This document shows positions 48,598 through 55,113 of a stretch of 64,000 bases of DNA, one piece after another (the stretch's first letter is position 1; each line of letters opens with the position of its first letter). The translations under genes were made by a program, and so were the position numbers. Source of the DNA: Streptomyces sp. WM6386 (lineage in GTDB: Bacteria > Actinomycetota > Actinomycetes > Streptomycetales > Streptomycetaceae); NCBI RefSeq assembly GCF_000972385.1, contig NZ_JXTE01000045.1, forward strand, positions 1 to 64,000, in the 5' to 3' direction. The notes under the pieces are model-generated. The model did not search any database, was not told where the DNA came from, and saw only the letters and a list, made by a program, of their open reading frames with translations.

Positions 48598-50864
48598 CGG
48601 CTCGCCCCCGCCGGCGTCCCGACCTCGCCGGTCCGCTTCAGCTTCTGCCAGCGCAGCCGGCCGCCTGTGAGGGCCGTGATGCAGGAGTGAATGAGGACGA
48701 GGTACATCATCTGCCGGTAGGCCAGCTGCTGGAGCGGCATCATCAGCAGGTAGCGGTACTTCTCCTTGTCCAGCCGGAAGGCGTACGCGGCGCAGACCAA
48801 CTGCACGGCCAGCACCGCGAGCCAGGCCAGCAGCGCCGCCTGGAAGTCGATGAAGATCATCGAGTACGCGGTGAAGACGTCGATCAGCGGCGCGAAGACC
48901 GGCGTGACGATCTGGAAGATCACCACCAGCGGCATCCCGACCCGGCCGAAGCGGCCCGAAGGACCCTTGTCGGTCAGGGACCTGCGGTGCTTCCACAGTG
49001 CCTGCATGGTGCCGTACGACCAGCGGTAACGCTGCGACCACAGCTGCTTCAGCGAACCCGGTGCCTCCGTCCAGGCCTTGGCGTGCTCCTGGTAGACGAC
49101 CCGCCGGCCCGCGCGGTGCATGGCGATGGTGATGTCGGTGTCCTCGGCGAGCGTGTCCTCACTCATCCCGCCGACCTCGAGCACCGCCTCGCGGCGGAAC
49201 GCGCCGATTGCGCCCGGGATCGTCGGCATGCAGCGCAGCAGGTCGTACATACGGCGGTCGAGGTTGAAGCCCATCACGTACTCGATGTGCTGCCAGGCGC
49301 CGATGATCGTGTCGCGGTTGCCGACCTTGGCGTTGCCGGCGACCGCGCCGACCTCGGGGTCGGCGAAGGGCTGCACCAGCTGGTGCACGGCGTCCGGCTC
49401 GAAGACGGTGTCGCCGTCCATCATGATGACGATGTCGTAACTGGAGTTGCGCACCCCGTTGTTGAGGGCGGCCGGCTTGCCCGCGTTCTCCTGGCGGATG
49501 ACCCGGACGTTCGTCATGCCCAGCTCGTGGGCGGCATTGCGCGAGATCTCGGAGGTGCCGTCCGTCGAACCGTCGTCGACGACGATGATCTCGATCGGAT
49601 GGGTGCTCCGCGCCAGCGACCTGAGCGTGTTGGCGATGCACTCCTTCTCGTTGTACGCCGGGACGATCACGCTCACCGGCCGGGTGACCGTCGGCCCCCA
49701 GCTGAAGCGGCGTTTGTTGCGCTGTCTGTAGTGGCGGCGGGCGAGGATCAGCATCATCCCGAACCGCCCCATGACGGCGACCCCGACGACCATGAGACCG
49801 ACCGACAGCGTGGGTACCGCGTACTCGGCGACGGCGACGGCCGCGAGCAGGGCCTTGCCCTCATACAGGGTCGCTCCGCCGGCCTCGCGGTGGGCGGCCT
49901 GGAGGTTGCCGACGCCCGTGCCCCCGCCGGGCTGCCCGCCGTTCGCGGCCGCCGGTCCGCCGGCCTGTTGGCCGTTCGCCGACTGCTCCTTCTCGATGAC
50001 CCCGCTGATGGTGGTGAAGGTGTACCCCTTCGCCTTCATCTTCGCGATGTACTCGGGCAGCGCCTTCATCGTCTGCGAGCGCTCGCCACCGGCGTCGTGG
50101 AAGAGCACGGACGCCCCGTCGTCGCCGTCCGGTGTCGCCCACTTGACGATCTTCGAGACGCCCGGCTTCTTCCAGTCGTCGCTGTCGGTGTCGACGAAGA
50201 CGCTGGTGTAGCCGTCCTCGCCGAGCTTCTCGTAGACGGGCCAGCTGTAGTTGTCGATGGCGTCCGTCTCCGAGGAGTACGGCGCCCGGAACAGCGTGGT
50301 GGTGATGCCCGCCGCACCCGCGAGGGCCAACTGGGTCTGCTGCATCTCGCGGTTGACCCGGGCGTCGCTCTGATAGGAGAGGTCGACGTGGGTGAAGGTG
50401 TGGATGCCCACCTCGTTGCCCTGCTCGACCATGTCCTTCACGATGCCCGGATAGCGCGAGACCATCGAGCCGACCACGAAGAACGTGGCGGGGACGTCGT
50501 ACTTCTCCAGGATCTCCAACACCTTTGGCGTGTACGTCGGGTTGGGGCCGTCGTCGAAGGTCAGCGCGATCGTCTTGTCCGGGACGGAGACGCTCCTCGC
50601 CGAGCCGCCGCGGAAGCTGACGATCGGGCCGCCGTCGAGGATCTTGTCCGGCACCTTGCTGGAACTGGCCCCGTCGCGGACCCGCTCGTCGCCGCCGACC
50701 TCGGCGCGCAGATAGCCGTCGAGCAGCATCACGCTGGTCAGCGCGAGCAGGAGCAGGCCGGCGAGGAGGACGCGCGGCTTCTGGAGCGCCGCGGCCCTGC
50801 CCGCCGCCCGCCCGAGGCGCGAGGGGGCGCGGCGGCGGCCGCGGGAGGGAGTCGTCGTACTCAT
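48594..50864 (-). CDS. Polysaccharide deacetylase/GT2 glycosyltransferase fusion
   Basis: The 756-residue membrane protein joins two activities. After an N-terminal span (RVLLAGLLLLALTSVMLLDG) the NodB deacetylase has KTIALTFDDGPNPTYTPKVL and EVGIHTFTHVDLS (metal Asp and His pair). A Gly-rich linker and another span lead to a processive GT2 domain with VSVIVPAYNEKECIANTL, IVVDDGSTDGTSEIS, MMDGDTVFEPDA and the QxxRW-type QLWSQRYRWSYG. C-terminal spans form the channel. The layout equals MatB-type synthases of poly-N-acetylglucosamine-like exopolymers in Streptomyces. It is flanked by a membrane protein and an acyltransferase. Confidence 0.9.
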   Translation of the reverse strand: MSTTTPSRGRRRAPSRLGRAAGRAAALQKPRVLLAGLLLLALTSVMLLDGYLRAEVGGDERVRDGASSSKVPDKILDGGPIVSFRGGSARSVSVPDKTIALTFDDGPNPTYTPKVLEILEKYDVPATFFVVGSMVSRYPGIVKDMVEQGNEVGIHTFTHVDLSYQSDARVNREMQQTQLALAGAAGITTTLFRAPYSSETDAIDNYSWPVYEKLGEDGYTSVFVDTDSDDWKKPGVSKIVKWATPDGDDGASVLFHDAGGERSQTMKALPEYIAKMKAKGYTFTTISGVIEKEQSANGQQAGGPAAANGGQPGGGTGVGNLQAAHREAGGATLYEGKALLAAVAVAEYAVPTLSVGLMVVGVAVMGRFGMMLILARRHYRQRNKRRFSWGPTVTRPVSVIVPAYNEKECIANTLRSLARSTHPIEIIVVDDGSTDGTSEISRNAAHELGMTNVRVIRQENAGKPAALNNGVRNSSYDIVIMMDGDTVFEPDAVHQLVQPFADPEVGAVAGNAKVGNRDTIIGAWQHIEYVMGFNLDRRMYDLLRCMPTIPGAIGAFRREAVLEVGGMSEDTLAEDTDITIAMHRAGRRVVYQEHAKAWTEAPGSLKQLWSQRYRWSYGTMQALWKHRRSLTDKGPSGRFGRVGMPLVVIFQIVTPVFAPLIDVFTAYSMIFIDFQAALLAWLAVLAVQLVCAAYAFRLDKEKYRYLLMMPLQQLAYRQMMYLVLIHSCITALTGGRLRWQKLKRTGEVGTPAGASR

Positions 50865-50883
50865 AAGGGTGGCTGCGCTCCGG

Positions 50884-51273
50884 TCAGTTGGCGGTCGCGG
50901 AGGCGGACGGCGTGGGCACGCCCGACGGCAGCGCGGGCGGAGAGCCGCTGGGCCTCACGCTGTTGCCGATGCCGCCCTGTGGCTGGGTGCCGGGTCCGTT
51001 GCCGTTCTGGGCGCCCGGACCTCCCTGGCCCTGGCCGCTTCCGAAGGGCAGCAGCGAGGACGGGTTCGAGGTACCGATGCCCATGAAGGCGAGGCCCAGG
51101 ACGACGGCGTACCCCACACACAGGACACCGACGAGAAGACCGATCCGGCGCAGCAGCTTGGAGCGGCGTCCGGAGTTGTCAACGAACACGGGCCCGTCGG
51201 CGGACTCGTTGCCACGGCGTTTGCGGCGGCGACCACGTTCGGCGCGGATTTCGATGGCAGGCTCGGAATGCAT
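50884..51273 (-). CDS. Single-pass membrane protein, first gene of exopolysaccharide operon
   Basis: The 129-residue protein has a basic cytosolic head (RAERGRRRKRRGNE), one membrane span (RIGLLVGVLCVGYAVVLGLAFMGIG) and an extracellular Gly/Pro/Ser/Gln-rich tail (GQGQGGPGAQNGNGPGTQPQ). It is 19 bases upstream of the deacetylase/GT2 fusion, so they are very likely co-transcribed. No family is recognised. The tail may contact the polymer or cell wall. Confidence 0.8.
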   Translation of the reverse strand: MHSEPAIEIRAERGRRRKRRGNESADGPVFVDNSGRRSKLLRRIGLLVGVLCVGYAVVLGLAFMGIGTSNPSSLLPFGSGQGQGGPGAQNGNGPGTQPQGGIGNSVRPSGSPPALPSGVPTPSASATAN

Positions 51274-51579
51274 TCCCCGAACGCTAGAGAGTCTTTATGT
51301 GTCCGAAACTCAGGAATTCATGTGAGGCGCGTATGAGAAACGTCTTAACCTGTGTCTTCTCTGAGAGTTCGCCAGAATGCCTGCGCAACTCCCCGGGAGG
51401 GGAAAAGGGTTGGTTGTCCGCTTCGGGCGGCCGGATAGCCCGATTTATCCGCACGAACCCATGTGCTCTCCATCCAAATCCAGTCCTCATGAAGCTCAGT
51501 CTCGTGTGAGACATTTCCACTCGCCCAGCACAGTTTGTTCTCATCCTGAGACAGAAATCACGAGAGCGGGTGCACCGGA
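51274..51579. other. Divergent promoter region of exopolysaccharide and GH18 genes
   Basis: About 300 bases, lower in GC than the surroundings, with no supported gene. It should hold promoters in both directions. A hairpin CTCCCCGGGAG and an inverted motif GTCTCGTGTGAGAC (about 51498-51511) are present. No known operator was matched. Confidence 0.5.
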
Positions 51580-52542
51580 ATGTGGCGTTTCCTGAGGCCG
51601 GCGGCGGGCCTGAGTTGCCTGTTTGCCCTGGCCACGGCGGGTTGTTCCGCCGAGGCTTCCGAAGAGACCTCGTCGAGCACGTCGTACGCCCCCTACGTCA
51701 GCGCCACGGAAGCCTCCGGCAACGACTCGGCCGGCGCTCCGACGACGTACAACCTGGCCTTCGTGATCGCGGACGGCAGCGACTGCACGCCCACGTGGAA
51801 CGACTCGCACGCCATCGGCGACTCCTCGGTGGCCTCCCGGATCTCGCAGCTCAAGGAGGACGGCGCGAGTGTGCGGGTCTCCTTCGGCGGGGCCTCGGGC
51901 AAGGAGCTTGCGGAGAGTTGCGACAGTGCGACGGCGCTCGCCCAGGCGTACGGCGAGGCCCTCGACGCGGCCGGCTCCACCCAGGCCGACTTCGACATCG
52001 AGGGTGACGCGCTGACGGACTCCGCGTCGGTGGAGCTGCGGTCGGAGGCGATCGCGCTGCTGCAGAAGTCGCGCGGCGACCTCACCGTGTCCTTCACGCT
52101 GCCCGTGATGCCGTCGGGGCTCGACGACGACAGCATCGCGTTGCTGGAGTCCGCCAACGACAGTGCCGTACAGGTCTCCACGATCAACCTCATGACCATG
52201 AACTACGGCGAGTCGTACGACGAGGACATGGGCGACTACGCGATCACCTCGGCGAAGGCCGCGCATACGCAGCTGAGGGAAGTCTTCGGGACGTCGAACG
52301 CCGTTGCGTGGCGGGCGATCGCCCTGACGTCGATGATCGGGGTCAACGACGTCGACAACGAGACGTTCACGTTGTCGGACGCGGCTCAGGTGCGTTCCTT
52401 CGCCGAGGAGAAGGAGATCGGGTGGGTGTCGATGTGGTCGACGTTCCGGGACCAGCAGTGTGACGACGACGGTGATGAGCTCACCAACTGCAGCGGGGTG
52501 AAGCAGAGTTCGGGCGCGTTCGCGGAGGCGTTCGCGGAGTAG
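51580..52542 (+). CDS. GH18 chitinase-like lipoprotein
   Basis: The 320-residue lipoprotein has a signal ending in lipobox ATAGCS (Cys 22). A TIM-barrel GH18 domain has the catalytic run TQADFDIEGDAL (DxxDxE-like D-F-D-I-E, about residue 147), preceded by SVRVSFGGASGKEL and followed by NLMTMNYGESYDEDM and VSMWSTFRDQQC, all typical of the Streptomyces group. It would cut chitin or a related N-acetylglucosamine polymer at the cell surface. It is divergent from the exopolysaccharide operon, so it may trim that polymer instead of feeding on chitin (inference). Confidence 0.85.
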   Translation: MWRFLRPAAGLSCLFALATAGCSAEASEETSSSTSYAPYVSATEASGNDSAGAPTTYNLAFVIADGSDCTPTWNDSHAIGDSSVASRISQLKEDGASVRVSFGGASGKELAESCDSATALAQAYGEALDAAGSTQADFDIEGDALTDSASVELRSEAIALLQKSRGDLTVSFTLPVMPSGLDDDSIALLESANDSAVQVSTINLMTMNYGESYDEDMGDYAITSAKAAHTQLREVFGTSNAVAWRAIALTSMIGVNDVDNETFTLSDAAQVRSFAEEKEIGWVSMWSTFRDQQCDDDGDELTNCSGVKQSSGAFAEAFAE

Positions 52543-52566
52543 TGGGTCGGCTGCGGGCCCGGTGGG

Positions 52567-52629
52567 GGCTGGTCGCGCCCACGCGGCGGAGCCGCACATC
52601 GATACAGCCCCGCGCCCCTTGGGGGCGCT
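52567..52629. repeat. Intergenic Streptomyces repeat, copy B
   Basis: The second copy of the element at 12705-12768, in the same orientation, differing mainly in CGGAGCC for CGGTAGCC and in the hairpin loop (GCGCCCC-TT-GGGGGCGC). It fills the gap between the GH18 gene and the convergent amidohydrolase-like gene. Confidence 0.8.
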
Positions 52630-52633
52630 CCGG

Positions 52634-53083
52634 CTAACGGCGTCTGTGGACCAGCCGGCCCGCGCACACCGTCGCGATGCACTCGCCGCTCTCGTCGAGG
52701 ACCGCCAGATCCGCCCGGCCCGTGGGGATGATCGCCGTCGGCTGTGTGCGGCGCAGCACGACCACGTCGTTCCGCTCTGCCGCCGCGCGGAGTTCGGGCG
52801 TATCGGCGTGCTCCGCGATCACCGCCACCGCTCCCAGCTTCAGCACCGCGTGGATACGCTCGCGCGGGCTCGGAGCCTCCGGGAGCGGGCCCTCGTGAAT
52901 GCGCCCCGGTCCCAGCACCCCCGGCCACCGCCGCACCCTGGCCCCGGGAAACTGCTCCTGCACCTCCGCCAGCGGCCCCACCGCTGCGACCCGGACGCCC
53001 TCGACGGCCACAGCACCGTCTTTGATCGGGTCCGGGTCGTCCCAGGTGCAGCAGACCTCGTCCGCGGCGTGAATCGTCAGCAC
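52634..53083 (-). CDS. Short amidohydrolase-like protein
   Basis: The 149-residue protein resembles the composite beta-sandwich domain of amidohydrolases. MLTIHAADEVCCTWDDPDPI and VAVEGVRVAAVGPLAEVQEQ are the N-terminal strands, and ADLAVLDESGECIATVCAGR is the C-terminal strand. The metal-binding barrel with its HxH motif is missing, so catalytic activity is doubtful. It lies 7 bases after mqnC on the same strand and is probably co-expressed. A role near the futalosine pathway is only suggested by position. Confidence 0.7.
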   Translation of the reverse strand: MLTIHAADEVCCTWDDPDPIKDGAVAVEGVRVAAVGPLAEVQEQFPGARVRRWPGVLGPGRIHEGPLPEAPSPRERIHAVLKLGAVAVIAEHADTPELRAAAERNDVVVLRRTQPTAIIPTGRADLAVLDESGECIATVCAGRLVHRRR

Positions 53084-53090
53084 AGGTACG

Positions 53091-54290
53091 TCAGTTGGAC
53101 GCGAGGATCTTCAGCTCGGGATGTGCCGTGCCGCCCTCGATCGCCGTGGAGGAGATGTGGGACATGACGCGCGCGTCGGCGGGGTCGTTCGCCGGGTCGT
53201 CGTGGACGACGAGGTGTTCGTAGGTGGTGGCGCGCTGGGCCGGGACGCGACCCGCCGTGCGGATCATGTCGATCATTTCCTGGAGGTTGGAGCGGTGCTT
53301 GGCACCGGCCGCCGAGACGACGTTCTCCTCCAGCATGACCGAGCCGAGGTCGTCCGCGCCGTAGTGCAGCGTGAGCTGGCCCGCGTCCTGGCCGGTGGTC
53401 AGCCAGGAGCCCTGGATGTGGGCGATGTTGTCCATGAAGAGCCGGGAGATCGCGATCATCCGCAGATACTCGAAGATCGTGGCCTGCGTGCGGCCCTTCA
53501 GGTGGTTGTTCATCGGCTGGTAGAGGTACGGGATGAAGGCCCGGAAACCACCGGTGCGGTCCTGTACGTCACGGATCATCCGCAGGTGCTCGATGCGCTC
53601 GGCGTTGGTCTCGCCGGTGCCCATCAGCATGGTGGAGGTGGACTCGACGCCCAGGTTGTGCGCGGTCTCCATGATCTCCAGCCAGCGCTCACCGGACTCC
53701 TTGAGCGGTGCGATGGCCTTGCGGGGACGCTCGGGGAGCATCTCGGCACCGGCCCCCGCGAAGGAGTCGAGACCGGCCGCGTGGATGCGCTGGATCGCCT
53801 CCTCCACGCTCACCTTGGAGATACGAGCCATGTGCTCGACCTCCGAGGCACCCAGCGAGTGGATCACCAGCTGGGGGAAGTCCTTCTTGATGGCGGCGAA
53901 GTGCTTCTCGTAGTACTCGACGCCGTAGTCCGGGTGGTGGCCGCCCTGGAACATGATCTGGGTGCCGCCGAGCTCGACGGTCTCCGCGCACCGGCGCAGG
54001 ATGTCGTCCAGGTCGCGCGTCCAGCCCTTGTCCTTGGCCGTGGGCGGGGCGTAGAAGGCGCAGAACTTGCACGCAGTGACGCACACGTTCGTGTAGTTGA
54101 TGTTCCGCTCGATGATGTAGGTCGCGATGTGCTCCGTGCCCGCGTACCGACGGCGGCGCACCGCGTCCGCGGCCGAGCCCAGCGCGTGCAGCGGGGCGTC
54201 GCGGTAGAGGTCGAGCGCCTCCTCCGGAGTGATCCGCCCACCGGATGCGGCGCGGTCGAGGACGGACTGAAGGTCGGCCTTCTCGGTCAC
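53091..54290 (-). CDS. mqnC: Cyclic dehypoxanthinyl futalosine synthase (radical SAM)
   Basis: The 399-residue radical SAM enzyme cyclises dehypoxanthinyl futalosine in the futalosine route to menaquinone. The 4Fe-4S motif is CVTACKFCAFY (Cx3Cx2C, about residue 69), preceded by YIIERNINYTNVC. GGHHPDYGVEYYEKHF, SLGASEVEHMARISKV and GAGAEMLPERPRKAI are MqnC hallmarks. The GTG start has AAAGGGA upstream. Only one of the mqn genes (mqnA, mqnB, mqnD, mqnE absent here) lies in the window, as is usual for scattered Streptomyces mqn genes. Confidence 0.95.
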   Translation of the reverse strand: MTEKADLQSVLDRAASGGRITPEEALDLYRDAPLHALGSAADAVRRRRYAGTEHIATYIIERNINYTNVCVTACKFCAFYAPPTAKDKGWTRDLDDILRRCAETVELGGTQIMFQGGHHPDYGVEYYEKHFAAIKKDFPQLVIHSLGASEVEHMARISKVSVEEAIQRIHAAGLDSFAGAGAEMLPERPRKAIAPLKESGERWLEIMETAHNLGVESTSTMLMGTGETNAERIEHLRMIRDVQDRTGGFRAFIPYLYQPMNNHLKGRTQATIFEYLRMIAISRLFMDNIAHIQGSWLTTGQDAGQLTLHYGADDLGSVMLEENVVSAAGAKHRSNLQEMIDMIRTAGRVPAQRATTYEHLVVHDDPANDPADARVMSHISSTAIEGGTAHPELKILASN

Positions 54291-54381
54291 CGGAGCGTCC
54301 CTTTCGTCAAGGGTTGTGGACGGAACCATCCGTATTGGACGGACCCGGCCAGCCTACGCCAGCCCATGTACGGCACCGACG

Positions 54382-55113
54382 TCAGGCCGCGTACGCGCCG
54401 ATCAGCAGTCCGACGAACGCCCCCATGATCAGGAACGGTCCGAACGGGATCGCTGTTTTGCGCCCCGCCTTCCGCGCGACGACCAGCGCACCGCCGTACA
54501 GCGCCCCCAGCAGGAACCCGGCGAAGGTCCCCAGCATGACTGTCGGCCAGCCGTACCAGCCCAGCACCGCCCCCGTCCCGAGCGCGAGCTTCACATCGCC
54601 GAAGCCCATGCCGGCGGGGTTGATCAGGAACAGCACGAAGTAGCCGCCGCCGAGCGCGAGGGCGCCCAGGAGTGCTGTCAGCCAGTCCCCGGTGTGCTCG
54701 GGCACGAACGACATCGCGCCCAGCAGTGCGAGGGCGGTGCCCGCGAGCGGCAGGGTCAGGACGTCGGGCAGCCGCTGCACCCGCAGGTCGACCACGGCCA
54801 GCAGTACGCCGACCGGGGCGAGCAGCAGCCAGACGGCGATCTCGGGCCGGGTGCCGGTCGCGGCGGCGAGGGCGGCGCAGACGAGGGCGGTGACGGTGGA
54901 GAGGAGGGCCACGGGAGGGCCGTAGGGCTGTGCTCGCTCTTCGCACCGTTTGCAGCGCGCCCGTCCGATCCACCCGCCGAGGGGATGGCCGCCCGGGCAG
55001 GTGGCCTGCCACTCCTCCCCCGACGGGACGGAGAACCGATAGGCGGCCCTCGGCAGGAACGCGCCCGCCGCCGCGCCCCACAGCGCGGCGGCGATCACGA
55101 GGGAGGTGGTCAT
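54382..55113 (-). CDS. Prepilin peptidase/leader peptidase (A24 family)
   Basis: The 243-residue integral membrane aspartic peptidase cleaves prepilin leaders. The second catalytic motif is GMGFGDVKLALGTGAVLGW, with GFGD Asp; the first Asp is in VAVVDLRVQRLPDVL. A zinc-like Cys pair (CPGGHP and CKRC) in the N-terminal loop matches full-length PilD-type enzymes, although methyltransferase activity is uncertain. Its start overlaps the LysM/BTAD gene stop (ATGA). No pilin or pilus ATPase genes are in the window. Confidence 0.9.
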   Translation of the reverse strand: MTTSLVIAAALWGAAAGAFLPRAAYRFSVPSGEEWQATCPGGHPLGGWIGRARCKRCEERAQPYGPPVALLSTVTALVCAALAAATGTRPEIAVWLLLAPVGVLLAVVDLRVQRLPDVLTLPLAGTALALLGAMSFVPEHTGDWLTALLGALALGGGYFVLFLINPAGMGFGDVKLALGTGAVLGWYGWPTVMLGTFAGFLLGALYGGALVVARKAGRKTAIPFGPFLIMGAFVGLLIGAYAA

